DNA from: Camellia lanceoleosa
Lineage: Eukaryota; Streptophyta; Magnoliopsida; Ericales; Theaceae
NCBI GenBank assembly: GCA_025200525.1
Contig: CM045770.1
Coordinates: 80,551,847-80,615,846 of the forward strand
Direction of reading: 5' to 3'
Length of the DNA stretch: 64,000 nucleotides
This document shows, piece after piece, positions 34,381-47,380 of this stretch. A model generated the notes under the pieces. That model was not told where the DNA came from. It worked only from the letters and a program-made list of their open reading frames with translations, and did no database searches. How positions within the stretch are numbered: position 1 is the stretch's first letter; each line of letters opens with the position of its first letter. Made by a program: the position numbers and the translations under genes.

Positions 34381-34868
34381 AATATGAAACTCGTCTATAG
34401 AAAAAGACGAAATCAGAATTTTATATTAGAGAGATTAGAAGACAAATAATATTTTTTCACTTTATATACAAATACATATGTATGTATAATACGATATATA
34501 AATTATATATAGGATAAATTATAAATAGATCCTAATAGTTAGATTTAACTCCCATCAAGTCCCAATGAAAATAAATCCTAATAAATGCGTTGCTAAAAAT
34601 AATTTTTTGTGACGATTTTTTGTATATGTCACTAATATTGACAATTGGTGACTTTTTTTGGTCATGATTTTTATAAATTATTACTAAAACTTACAATTAG
34701 TGACATTTTTCTGTGACGAATGTTTCAAGTTCATTGAAAGTTGAAACTTAGTGATATTTTTTTGTGACGATTTTTTAAAACTATGGCTAAAATTTATAAT
34801 TAATTACATTTTTTGTGACAATTTTTAAACTGTCATTGAAAATTAATAATTAATGACTTTTTTTTATC
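34381..34868. other. Flank of the viral array, with GTGACGATTTTT-like repeats
   Basis: From about 34590 the motif TTTTTTGTGACGATTTTTT and variants recur at intervals of about 60-70 bp up to the viral junction. The motif resembles the subterminal repeats of the CACTA element nearby, but no CACTA terminus is present. It may be a relic of another such element in which the virus integrated. Confidence 0.45.
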
Positions 34869-35764
34869 AACCAGGAGTGACTGAATGACTCATTTTGGTA
34901 CAAGAACAATTTGAACCAAGCATCAATATAATCATGGTAATTATATTGAATAGAATGACCAGGTAAATCGTGAAGCAGATTAGGATTTCCCCATTCTGCT
35001 AAGGACACTATGTTGTGAATATAAAGTGAATGGTATAGGATCTTGTAAGCATACGTTCGATCCTAAATTGGTTTAATTAAGATGGAATGATGGTTGAGCA
35101 GAATATCTTTGTAATAAGAGAGATTTTTCTCTGGAGGTAAAGAAATGAAATGGCATCCAAAGCTAAAATGGAATTGAGCAATTTCATTAATGGTTTGACT
35201 TCTAGGATGACTGGGTTCTTTGTAAAACAAGTTAGAAACATGTGACTTGGTGTACTCAGTTTGAGATGGTCGAACTTGATTAATTGGAAGTGGAGTAACT
35301 GAAACTGATTGGCTAGAAGCAAAATGATCATTAGCCAATGCAGATGAGTAATCAGGACGGTGAATAGTACCAAGAGTATGGTACCGGTTAATTATGTCAA
35401 TGGAAGAGGATGGTTTAACTGACTCCAAAGGAGGAGAAACTATGAGTTGATTAGGTTTACTGGAACTAGAAGAGGGGACCAAAGCCTTTGAAGGAGGCCT
35501 TGGGTGAGACATCTGTTAAATAGGAAACAAAGATTAGCAACCAGAAAGAAGATCTAAATAATTCTGGTAATAGAATAAATCATTGTAATAATTATGACGT
35601 AAAACACGTCAAGCTTGTAACTGTTGGTGAATGATATATTGGGCTCGTTTAGTAGTAGGTCTGGCTGATTTAAGGCGGTTAATACGGCGGTTAACTTGTT
35701 TGATCAGGGTTTGGAAATGGGTAATTTGGGTTTTAACATGGGAAATATGTGGAGTTGCACTCAT
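34869..35764 (-). pseudogene. Viral ORF2, 5' part, copy A (long version)
   Basis: The ATG at 35762-35764 overlaps the ORF1 stop (ATGA), as in copy B. Compared with the open ORF2 of copy B, this copy has an extra 426 bp (about 35297-35722). The extra part encodes a basic Arg/Lys-rich stretch and then a Ser/Pro-rich linker, and contains stops at 35609-35611 and near 35515-35536. After it the conserved region resumes (FYKEPSHP, FHFSFGCHF), with one further stop near 35060. The reading frame reaches the array edge at 34869, inside the ORF. The function of ORF2 is unknown. The remaining part of this ORF2 lies at the other end of the array, 62341-63173. Confidence 0.75.
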
Positions 35765-38700
35765 CCCTTACCCCCCTGTAAAAATTCCAGGGTGAGAAAA
35801 TCAGGCAGGGAATTTTGACAACCAGGTATATAGGTAATATCAAAATCAAAAATACTTAAAATAGATTGCCAACGGGCAAAAATCTGTTTACTAGCAAGGT
35901 TTTGAACATCTTTTTCCAAAACATATTTAGCAGATTTGCAATCAACACGAAGTAAAAATTTTTGATTTAAAATATCATCTTGAAATTTTTGAATACATAA
36001 AACAGTAGATAAAATTTCTTTTTTAATAGTACTATAATTTAATTGTGCAGTATTCCAGACACCAGAATGAAAACGAACAATTTGTTCAGGTGACTGAGGA
36101 GTAACTTGTTGGAGGAGAATACCACCATAACCAATATCAGAAGCATCAGTTTGAATAATTTTGAATGAGTTCTCAGTAGGAATACCAAGACATGGAAGAG
36201 ATTTAACATATTGTTTAACTTGTTGAACAACATCAGTATGAGTAGAAGACCAAGGAGGAGGATTATCTTTTAACCTATCAAATAGAGGTTGACAGATTTT
36301 CCTAAGGTCTTTATAGAACTCAGCAATGTAATTGAGAGAACCTAAGAACCTTTGTAATTGAGTTTTATCAAGAATTTCATCAGGAAACTTAGACGCAAAC
36401 TCAATAGAGCGACTAATTGGAAGAATAGTATTATGATGAATATCATAACCTAAAAACCTAACTTTGGTTTGAAACAATTTAATCTTAGGAGCAGAAATGA
36501 CTAAACCATGACTTTTAATTGTATAAAAGAATGCAGTTAAATGTTTCCAATGTTCACTAATGGATTTTGAGAAGATTAATATGTCATCAATATAGACAAT
36601 TGAAAAATGACTAAATGGGTTAAATATGTCATTCATGATATTTTGAAATTCACTAGGAGCATTTTTTAAACCAAATGGCATGACATTCCATTCATATTGA
36701 CCAAAAGGTGTATTAAATGCAGTTTTGTATCTATCTTTAGGGTGAATTTGAATTTGCCAAAATCCACTTTTTAAATCAAATTTACTAAAAATAACAACTT
36801 GATTAAGTCTTTTAATTAAATCTTTTTATTAGGAATAGGATATCGAATCCATTCAAGAACAGCATTTAATGGTTTATAATTAATAACTAGGCGAGGAACT
36901 CCTCGTTCTAATTCAGCATTTTTATTAACATAAAAAGCAGGACAAGACCATGGTGATTTACTTGGACTAATAATTCTATTTTTTAATAATTCATTAATTT
37001 CTTTTTTACACATTTCCAATAAATCATGATTCATTTGAATAGGTCTAGATTTAGTAGGAATTTGTTTTTCATTAAAACCTTTAATATATGGTAAAGTAAC
37101 TACATGCTTTTTCCTATGCCAAAATGCAGTAGGTAAAGATGAGCAAACAGTTGATTCAAGTTTTAATTTAAAATCATTAATTTGAGAAATGAGAACTGGA
37201 TCAATTAATTGTTGATCAATTCTTTTATAATTAATTTCTTCTTTAAGAAAATTAATATGTCGAGTTAATCGATTAATAGTATGAGAAATAGAACAATCTT
37301 GTAATTGATTTAATTCTAATTGTTCAGGTGGAAATAAGAATTTGAATGTGACAGGATGCCCTAAAACATGAGTAGTAATTCCTTCAGTAGAAGTAGTAAA
37401 TGGATACAATAAGGAGATAAATGGTGTACCTAAAATAATTCTATCAGTCATGTTTTTTACTAAAACAAATGTGGTTTTAAAACAAACATTATTTTGACAA
37501 ACATGTACTTTAGGTAATTTATATTTAATATGCATCTTACTACCATTAGCAGAGGTTAATTTCTCTTGACATTTGTGATAATATTTAGTAGGGAGTAATC
37601 CTTCTTGAATACAGTTTAAATCAGCACCAGTATCAATTAATGCAACTAAGTCTAATTCAAAATCTTCAACTATGATTTTAATTCTTGAATACCATTTTTG
37701 CATATAAATTTTATTGAATAAATTTAATCTTTTATCTTCAAGGTTTGTGGCTTGAGATCGATTATCAAAAATGAGTTTATCTGGATTTGTGTGATCAGAT
37801 TCTTGATCAGAATTATGAGATGATTCGGGATTAGGTTGAAAATCATTTAAATTTTGTTTAAGTTTTAAATTAATGATTTCATTTTCTAATTTATTATCTT
37901 TATTCTGGAGATCACGGATAGTTTGTTTGATTTGATTAATTTCAGATTGTAAATCTTGAAGTGTAACTTCTTTAGTTTTATTTTTAAATTTTTCTAAAGT
38001 TTTAGATAAACTAATTATAGGTTTAGTAAACTTAGGTTTATTATCAGAATTAATCATCAAAGATTTTAACTTATCAATATATTGTTGTTTTAATTGAGGA
38101 TTATCTAATTTACTAATTAGATCAATTAAAGCAGATTCTTCTTGACTATGTTTAGTAAGAACAGAAATTTGTTTAACAGGTTTACAACAAACATCATTAC
38201 ATCCTAAGGTAATTTGATTATCAGAATCAGAATTATCACTATTAGATGGAGAATTGGATGTAGATGGAGGAACAGAAGAGGAATCATTATCAGATTGATT
38301 TAATTGAAAGATTTCAAATAATTGAATTTTGGATTCTTCATTAATTTGGAGTTGATTAACTCTATCTTTTAACTTCTGTTTCTCTTTGCATTTATTAGCA
38401 TAATGACCTTTTTGTCCACAATTATAACAGGTAATATCTTTATTAGATTTAGATTTCGGATGTGATTTAGATTTGTAATATTTCTTTTTGGGTTTAGTGT
38501 AAAATTTATCATTGGATTTAGAAGGTGAATAAGGCTTCTTATATTTATTGTAATATTTGGATTTATTTTTTGAATATTTAGGATATTTATGTGATTTCCT
38601 ATGAGAGGGTGCAACAGGAGGTAATCCATATTGTTCACAGAAATTGCCTAATTCATATTTAGCTTTATGTTTATCTTTAGAAGCTTTTTGACTTAGTTTT

Positions 38701-41303
38701 AAATCAATACACATTTTTAATCCTTCTTTTTGAATAGTGCTAATTATATCACCATATGTTAAATTATCATATTCAATAACACCAGTAGGTTGACTAAGAA
38801 CATCTCTAATTTTATGAGCAAATAAACTTGGTAAGCCATTAATAAATTTTTCTTTCCAAAATGATTTAGTACAGTCTTCTCTTAACATAACTCTAGAGGT
38901 AAATACATCTTTATACCATCTAAAGTCACTTAATGTTGGACAGGTAAGGTTACTAAGTTGATCATGTATGCGAGAATAAATATTAGTTGGGGTACCAATG
39001 AAATGGCGAACTATAGTGTAAATTAATTGATTAATTCCATCAGGATGACAACATCCTAAATTTTCATCAAAAATAGGTAAACCTTGATCATCAGTTTGAT
39101 TAGCATAAATTATGGATTCTCTTTGATCTTCAGTTAAATATTTTTCCCACCAAGATTTGAGCATACCAGTAAAACCAGTAGTTATTAGAGTAACAATTTC
39201 AGGTTGAGTATATTGGGGATAGTTAGAAAGGTAACTATTAGAGACTATAGATAAATGATTTAATTTTTGAAGGATTTGATCTTCACTAAGACCATTAATA
39301 TTCCATTCGTATAATTTTTTAGTAGAAACAGAAAATTGATTATTAACATTATTTTCTTCAAATTGTAAATCAACAGGAGTAGGTTTGTTATACCAATTTT
39401 TAGTAGTTTGGGGATTAACTTTGGGATAATGAATTTTCGTGACTTGAAATTGTTGAGCTAATTCATTTATCTCATTGTCAGTATCAGATTGGGTAGAGAT
39501 TGGATCAATATCAAATTGTTGATTTAGAACAGTAATACCTTTATCCTTAGAAGGTGAAGGAGTATCAGTTGTAGATAATTTAGTGAATAATTTTTCAATA
39601 GCTTGGACAGTAGATGATTGATCATTTGTCACTAAACTAGTTCTTTTAGATCGATTAGTAGGTAGATTGAGTAACGGTGCATCTAAAGGTTGTTTAGAGG
39701 ATGAACTTTGAACAGACTCTAAATTGGTTTCTATCTTGTCTAATTGTTTACCAATTGTATTTAAACACTGATTTGTATAATTATTTTGTTCAATAACTTT
39801 TTTAATTTCATTATCATCTCCAGGTACTTTGAAAGGAGAAGCAGGGATTTCAGAACCTTGTTGAGTAAGGATAATTTTCTCAAGAGGAGGATGACTAGAG
39901 CTAACAACAGTATTGGCAGAAGTCTTCCATTTGCATTTAGTAATGGTGTTGAGTTGTTTGTAATATTTGTCAACATATTCTAACAGAGGTAATTCAAAAC
40001 CATATTGAACCATAAAATCATACCATTCATGGGAAATTTGAGACATTTGAGCAGAATTGTATTTAGCATAATAAGCATGTCGCTGAGTGCGATTAGCTTT
40101 AGATTTAAAGTCAATAAGTAATTTTTCAAGATTAGGAGTGAATTCTTTTTTGATTGTCAATAATTGAGGATTGACAGGAGGATGAAATTCTTCCATATCA
40201 GTTTGAGTTGGAGAATTAGTTGAAACAACTTCTTCTTCAGGAAAGTGAGTATGTGTTGAATAAACGGGTTTACTAATTTGGGAAGTGGTAGAATTGTCAA
40301 TGCCTTTTAATTTATTAGTTGAGGATTGACCAAGATGTATTTGACTATTTTTCCTAAATAAAGGAGTATTAAATATTTCATCTTCAGTTTCAATTTCAGT
40401 AGGGACACTAGATGTACTATATCTAGAGGATTGACTACGGTTAAACTTAATATGAACAGAACCATCATTAAATTGTTGAATATCTTGGATATCAGTTATT
40501 GATGATTGTTGTTGATTATGTTTGTAATGTTCATTAACAGTAATCCATTCATCAGGTAAATCTACATTTTTCCATTCAATCATTTGAGGAACATTAATAT
40601 GAGAATCAGTACTACTACTTTGAATTAACAGAGTTTTATCCTTAGGTGATTTATGCAAAGCATGAACATTTAAATTAGTTTTCATACATTTATAATGAAC
40701 ACGATAAATTAAAGCAATATTATGAGTTTTAGTCATCATATTAGTAAATGAACCATGTAATTGAATATTTAATGTCAAAGCATGTAAAATATTTGGATCT
40801 TTTAAACTAAGTGTAAAATCAGGAAAACAGTTAAAATGTACTGGACCTTTATGAAGACCAGTTTCCATCATACCCATTAAACTATCATTGTAATTAAGAA
40901 AACGAGCATCTCTTAAACATAACAAAACAGAGGTATTTTTACCTTGTGGAGTTAATGGTTTAATACCAAATTGAATTAATCCTATATGAATAAAATTGTA
41001 ATCATTTTTTAAATATCTTTTAATGAGATTAGCATCAAATAATTGACAGGTTTCCCTAGGTTTTTCCAAAGCATAAACTTGTTCAAGAGTTTTAACATGC
41101 AGAGTGACTTTAAAAGTATTCTGTACAAAAGAAGTTTTATAAATTTCTTTGATTGGTAATTTTGGTATATTCCAGTCTACATTAATTTGATCATTTTGTA
41201 TTTCAACATCTTCTTCATTAATTACTAATCCATGATTAGGTATTGAAGGCAAAGTTGTTGACCTAGAACTGACTGATGAGTTACTTCTAAATAATCGACT
41301 CAT
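35761..41303 (-). pseudogene. Viral ORF1 polyprotein, copy A, nearly complete with one frameshift
   Basis: About 1,847 codons. From the ATG at 41303: a movement-protein domain of the 30K type at about residues 50-230; a Ser/Gln-rich linker; a capsid-like region at about 690-900 with WWEKYLTEDQRE; a Lys-rich segment; a zinc knuckle CYNCGQKGHYANKC near 957; a coiled-coil stretch; an aspartic protease with ALIDTGADLN near 1221; RT from about 1400 with YIDDILIF near 1570; and RNase H with QTDASDIGYGG near 1715. Cell-to-cell movement, particle formation, processing and reverse transcription are the known roles of these domains in Caulimoviridae. A single-base loss in an A-run near 36822-36827 shifts the frame between the conserved PIPNKK and DLIKRL blocks of RT; other domains read through. 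It is the best-preserved ORF1 in the array. Confidence 0.88.
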
Positions 41304-41634
41304 TGTTCTGTTTAATTAATCAGTTTTACAATTATCTTAATACAGACCCTATTCTTGTTTAATTTACCACATACCTTGTAACTTCACAGACCTGTGTATA
41401 CATACAGACCCTATCTTTTGACCCCTAAGTCCGACACTGCCTAAATCTAAGGACTTACTCAGGACTGGGAAGAAGTGGGTGACTTAAACGCAGGTGGAAT
41501 ACTAGCAACAAGGTGGATAAATGTAAACTGATCTCTTGGGTGATTAAGATCGAATTGAAAACTAGATTAATCAAATAAACAATGGAAACGATTAATTGGA
41601 AGAAACTAAACAGTTAGAAACAGGATACAACATA
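41304..41634 (-). other. Viral leader, copy A, ORF1 side
   Basis: Non-coding leader between the primer-binding site and the ORF1 ATG, matching 53451-53785 of copy B in reverse orientation. It is cut by the CACTA element; the remainder, with the primer site, continues at 50492. ATA at 41632-41634 is the left copy of the CACTA target duplication. Confidence 0.8.
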
Positions 41635-41649
41635 CACTACAACAAAAAT

Positions 41650-42090
41650 AACCTTTAGAGACGAAAACTAATGACGAAATTTTTTTTTGTCACGAAATAC
41701 GTATCTTTTAATGACGAAAATCATATTTCGTCTCCAAATGTATCATTTTTGGAGACAAAAATAAAATTTCGTCACTAATCTAAATCATAATAAAAAAAAT
41801 TAGGCGACGAAATTATTTTTTGTCGTTATTTATATTTTTTTGTCACCAAATATTTTCCCGCTAATGTTTCCGGAGGGTGCCAAAATTTTGAGACTTTTGG
41901 TGACGAAAAAATTTGTCACCAATTATAAAATTATTAATGACAAATATATTTTTGTCACCAATAATTTTTAATATTTTAATATCATTTAGTGACAAAACGA
42001 TTTTTGTGGCCAATATTTTTATCTTTGGTGAAGAAATAATTTTGTCACCAATAAATAATTTTGTCACTAAATATTTTAGGGGGAAATAAA
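41650..42090. repeat. Left subterminal repeats of the CACTA element
   Basis: Many copies in both orientations of GACGAAA, TTTCGTC, TTTGTCACCAA and GGTGACGAAA. In the superfamily such subterminal motifs bind the transposase; that role here is by analogy. Confidence 0.8.
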
Positions 42091-42109
42091 ATGTTTTGGC
42101 GCCTCAAAC

Positions 42110-42347
42110 ACACACAATAATTTATAGGTTCAAACCTATTTCTCACGCACAAACACACGAGAGCGATGCATTGCTCACTCTCATCGATTCAGACCTGATT
42201 GATCGCCGATCGGCTCACTCTACTCACCACGGTGATGGATTGCGAGGATCCGATCTGTTTGAAGGCGAGTGTTGCATTGATCTCGCAAGGGCTTGATCTA
42301 AGTTTACCATGAGATCTTCTGCGTCTCTAGGAGATTTGGCGAACTCG
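42110..42347 (+). other. Exon-like fragment with splice donor inside the CACTA element
   Basis: Relatively GC-rich, 5'UTR-like sequence containing an ATG at 42309, from which 13 codons (MRSSASLGDLANS) lead into a GTATGAATTTG donor at 42348. It could be a captured host first exon or the element's own gene start. The protein is not recognised. Confidence 0.4.
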
Positions 42348-43027
42348 GTATGAATTTGTGAACCATATCTCCATTGATCTTGTCGTGATTTCAATCTAAA
42401 TGGTGGGGAAAGAGGTTAATTTGATTGATAATCTGGAAATTGCATCTATATTCTTTTTTGTTCCAAATCCGAGAATGCAAGTATTTTGAGATCTGGTAAT
42501 AACGAGAATAAATCTAGGGTTTTCATAGATAATATGGTTCAAGGTAATGATGTGGCTTGATATATGAACTCTCTGCTTTGTCTGCGATTTCTCTCTTTAT
42601 TCCACTATTTGATTTGTAATACTTGATTTGGTAGTTCTTATTCCTTCCTCCTTTAATATTTTATTTTAGTAAAAATTTCCAAGTTGTTTGATATTCTTTT
42701 GAAAAACAATGGCGGAGAACCCACATAATAACCTTCTGATCGACATACTCACAAGCTTAAAATTAATTGAATTCATGTGGGACCTATTATACCAATTATT
42801 TGTGGATGCGTCGCATTAGATTAGATAACAAACAAAATGTGACACTAATTATATAAAAGAAGTCAGTTTCATCCGTCATCCTTTGTAGAATCATTCATCA
42901 TTTTCTTTTTCAAATTTATGAGGCCCACATATCTAATCATGTTTTCTTGCCCTAATTCAAAACTTCTTTACAATTTATGAGGCCCACATATGAACCTTGT
43001 AACAAATCCTACTCTGTGTTCATATTG

Positions 43028-43385
43028 AATATTTTATTTATAATTAGATTCCGAATATAACTCAATAGTTGATTTGTTGTTCAAATTGATGAATATAACT
43101 CAATGTATATATAATATACATCATGTGCCATTATTTTATTTTTTTTAATGATTTGTTGAATATAACTCAATAGTTGAATATAACTCAATGTATATATAAT
43201 ATACATCATGTGCCATTATTATTATTTTTTTTAATGATTTGTTGAATATAACTCAATAGTTGAATATAACTCAATGTATACACATAGATTCAAGTGCCAT
43301 TATTTTTTATTTTTAATGATTTGTTGAATATAACTCAATGTATAACATACATCATGTGCCATTATTTTATTTTTTTTAACGATTT
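43028..43385. repeat. Degenerate minisatellite, about 90-110 bp units
   Basis: The blocks GAATATAACTCAATAGTTGA, GAATATAACTCAATGTATA and CATCATGTGCCATTATT recur in order roughly four times, each ending in a T-rich tract and AATGATTTGTTG. Confidence 0.8.
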
Positions 43386-46300
43386 GTTGTATCCTATCTT
43401 TCTTCAATGTAAGTTCCTTCCTTCAAATAGAAATTAATCTGTAATTTTGTATCCTATCTTTCCCTCTTTTAAAAATTTATTTTTGGCCTTTTCTTTGCAG
43501 AAGAGACATAAGTTTGAATCACACTATTAGATCCTTCTATAGCGATCTTATTTCTTTACTGGTAAATCTTTCCATATGAAGAAGTAAGTATTGTAATGGT
43601 TCCAGTTGAGATAATAGTAGGTATTATATGATGTGGATAATAAATTTCGATTATTCTATTTCTGTGAAGCATTACTATCCAATTATAGTTTACTCTATGG
43701 AAAATGACACTAGTAAACAAATGCCTCATTTGAATGTACAAGATATCATAATCCAAACCACCTTAGTAACGACTGCTCCCCCTATAGTAAGCAGTGGCAG
43801 CCCAATACTATTTTAGTAATTAAGTGGTGTTTACTATTTCACCATAGAGATCTTTCGACGAGGAACAATTTTTTTTTTTTATTGGGCTTTTATGTAAGAA
43901 TTTGTTTTCCTTTTTCATTGGGCCTTTTGGATAATAAGTGTTTTATTATTGGGGCTCATGAACAAGAAGAACTTTTACTTTGTTGGGCCTTTGGATGAAA
44001 TTTTTTTATTTATTTTTTGGTGGGTTATTGAACAAAGAGGGTTTTTTTTTTTTTGGGGGGGGGGGGGGGAGGGGGCTAAGCCTTTAGATAGAGTTTTTAC
44101 ATATGGAAGGCCTTGAAGCAAGGAGTTTATTTTGTTTTATTTTTTCAATAAAACCTCAGAAAAGAAAGGATAAAATTTTGTGGCTTTAGAAGATTACCTT
44201 ACTCACCTAAGGGATGTGCTGACACTAGAAGTTAACAAATGATCTAACCTCTAGGTCCCTTGAGAGACTCAAATTTGAGGTCTTGAATCTTATCTTTTAA
44301 GTTTTTACCACTCAGCTAATTCCTTAGAGTAACTGAAGGTTGACTTATGTGATGATAAACAAAATGTTGTGGTTTGCCCTGCTCATCACTCATGCCTGCT
44401 CTCGTGTTTCGATTTCTTGTGTTGTGTTCATTTATGGCCCACAATCTAACTTGTTTATGTTTTCTTATGCCTTGAAAACAATGAAAGAAAGTCCCATGTC
44501 ACATGGTAAAAAAATAATGTGCAATATATAACCATGAGGGTCTTCTCACGTCAAATAGATAGCTTTTGGGGTTGAGTTCTATCTAAGACAATGTAGCATG
44601 GTATCAGAGCTAAAATACTGCGGGATGGGTTGGATGCTTTGGCAAGCCATATGCCATTGCCAATTCCACCATACCATCTTTGTTTAAAGAAGGTTTTATT
44701 TCTTTTTGTTCTTCTTTTATGGAATTTATTGTGCATTTCAGCAAAGTGAAAACTAGCGAGGTTGCACCAAATTTGCCTTCAGAAGCTATTAAACACTTCC
44801 TATTAAATTTCTACTGCATTTGATGTCTTCATTGCTTCTGAGGTAATAGTGAAAAATGAGTACTACTTTCTTATCACAGTTCCATCACATATTGGTGCCA
44901 CCTTCGCGATTTGAGTGGGCATTGGAATCATTGTATGCTTAATCTGCGGCATGTAATACAAACCGCACAAATATCTTGCAAGGTTTTTTTGGTCCTTACA
45001 TTCTTAAATTTCGATTGCTTCGATATTCTTTTCTAAAATTTCTTTTTTCTTTTCATTTTATTTTTAATGATGATTATCTTCAATTTAGAGAGCATACCTC
45101 CCATATTAAATATAAAATTTCATAAATTTTGCATGTAATTTTTAATATGTGTTTTCCTTTATGATAGACATGTTTATTAAAATTTCTATTCTTCGTGGTT
45201 AGGAAAGATATGCTTGCGACTTTGAGTTTATTTTTAAATACTCAAGAAGAGGAGGATGTTCATAAACTCATGTTTTGCATTGCCAAAGTGAGTCACAAGA
45301 TACATGGCTAGCATCAGACTCCCCTAGCGTGCACAATAAGGTTTACAAACTAGCCCCTTTCCTTGGTGGATATGAAAAATCTAGAGCACTTTGTTCTATC
45401 AATTGACACTTCATCTAAGCATGTGTTTTCTTTGATTAATTGCTCATTTAGGTACCCATTTGATGTGCCATAGCATGTTTTTAGCTATTTGTATTGTACC
45501 CGTCTCTGTGGCAGTGGTCGCGGATACTACTACTTGATGTTGATGATATGATGTGATATTAGCTCCAATACTACTGCACAAAATTATGATGCACTACCTA
45601 TTCAGAGAAAAATGTGAAACCTTCCAAAAAATGGAATTAAAAATTGGAAATATTAATAAAGCACAAATTATTACACGTATTTGGAATATATATTACTTGC
45701 TGTTGATTATATGGTATCAGCTGTTATGCTTTTATGAAGTATGAGGCAGGGAACATTCTGGAAAATTTGTGGAAGCATCAGTAAATGTAAAAGGCATATC
45801 GGAAGCTGCACAAGCAAACACCTGCGTTCTTGAAGGAATATACACAAACTAAAGAAAAAAAATTAAAAAAGAAAACTAGAGACTCATGCCTTTACACCAA
45901 TTTTTTCAAATAGTCTTTTGTTTTTTTTTTTTACTGCATATTATTCTTTTACCTTCAATATTCCTCTTCAATTTGGACTCAAATGTTATGAACGAGAAAA
46001 TGCTCCATTTTGTGAATTCTAAGTAGAATGAAATAGAACCATTAAAAAATCTGGATAGCTTGACACATTTATATAATACAAAAGTTAAGTAGTTATATCA
46101 CTATTATCTTGAAAATGTTGATTTGGAACTTGAGCTCAGTAATGTTATGGAGTTGTGTCATCACCTGGTCAATCTAACTTTTATATACTAAATGCTATGA
46201 AAATAGAACATGTGATATAGTATTTTGGTTTTGAAGCTGAAACCAGTTTGATCACCATTGAAAATCTCATGCTTGTTGCTTTCTTTGAATATTGAAACAT

Positions 46301-46574
46301 TACGGTATTGCACAAATTTGATAATGTTACTTGCCTATCAAACAGAAATGTGTATTTTGATTGAATATGATGAGTTACTTTCCTCTCTCGGATGTCTTAC
46401 TATAACATTTGCAGCTGTGTTGAAGTTGATTCATCACTTGATTAATTTTTATTTTTTTTTTCTTTTTTTTTTTTTTCTTTTGATAAATACTCATTAACTT
46501 CTGACATTTTGTTGTTGGTTTGGTTCGACATTGTAATAGGTTTTGCATCCTTGTGCTTCTTCCATCAACATAAA
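43386..46574. other. CACTA interior without recognisable gene
   Basis: AT-rich, with a T/G homopolymer at about 44041-44070 and a loose repeat of ATTGGGCCTTTGGAT at 43880-44060. Segments near 44860-44950 and 45180-45300 have exon-like composition, but I cannot assign them. A lone TGGTATCAGAGCT at about 44600 matches a tRNA-Met primer-site sequence but has no retroelement around it. Confidence 0.4.
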
Positions 46575-46684
46575 CAATTTTGATTTGGAACATGTTCTTT
46601 CGAGACCTTCTTCCGAGATTGGTAAAACCAGGAGATGATGGTAATAGTGGATCAACTGCTGTTTGTGACACAATTTGCTTGCAG
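46575..46684 (+). other. Exon-like fragment with splice donor
   Basis: An open plus-strand stretch reading FRDLLPRLVKPGDDGNSG and ending in ...CLQ is followed directly by a GTATGC donor at 46685. It looks like an internal exon captured from a host gene. The source is not recognised, and no matching acceptor-donor series could be established. Confidence 0.35.
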
Positions 46685-47380
46685 GTATGCAAATGAACTT
46701 ATTCACAGCAGGACTGTGATGTGATAAATTGGTTTTAGTTGAATTGGATTATGCAAGTAATTAAATTTTATTGTGTGGGAAGCCAATACTCATTAATTTT
46801 ATTAAATTTCAAAAAAATGATTGTTCTTCTGTTGATTATTCTAGGGATGGGAAAGCCAAAGTTGCTGAGCTTATTCAACCTTGTTTATCTGAATCTCATC
46901 TCCCTTTGCTTATTTCTTTTCTTTCTGAGGCTTTTTTTGGATGGGTTCTCTTTCGAAATTTGAAATTAAATCATTATTTTGGGCCTTACAAGATCCGAGA
47001 ATCTCTTTTAATTTTGGTGTACTATCCAATATTGTTGTATTTGCTTCCCGAAGGCATTTGCTTGATTGTCATAATTTATTATCTTTTTGGCGTGCTCCTC
47101 TTAGTCTTAACTCTAGCTATCACCATTTTATTGTTATCCATTTTTAAATGTTTGAATTGCCCTCATGCATTGTTATTCGTCGGTTTTCTAGGTTGTTGAT
47201 AAAGTTCAAGAGGAGACAAAGAGCCGTGCAGGTATGTACTACACTTATTTTTTTATTTAGCATGTCCTCTCTTAGCTTATGAAACAAATGTTTTTCTTGT
47301 AAACTCTGCTTAGCTTTATTTGTGAGTTCAATTAGTGATGTGAGTATCAATTTAAATTCTTAAAAGAGATCAATTGGTAG
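46685..47380. other. CACTA interior, possible further captured sequence
   Basis: Overlapping open frames at 46739-47199 in three phases are hydrophobic and lack a recognised domain. A short exon-like piece with GTATGT near 47230 is possible. Nothing firm. Confidence 0.3.

Noticed and set aside
35513..35536. Mini-intron before the ATG at 35512 in viral ORF2 copy A
   Set aside because: GT...CAG boundaries exist, but a 24-nt intron is below the size plant spliceosomes handle.
44588..44601. TGGTATCAGAGCT-like primer-site sequence inside the CACTA element
   Set aside because: No LTR end immediately upstream and no gag-pol downstream; a 13-bp match alone is not enough to call a retroelement.
46739..47199. 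Possible membrane protein in the CACTA interior
   Set aside because: Three overlapping frames on the same strand are all hydrophobic because the DNA is T-rich; none has a conserved motif.
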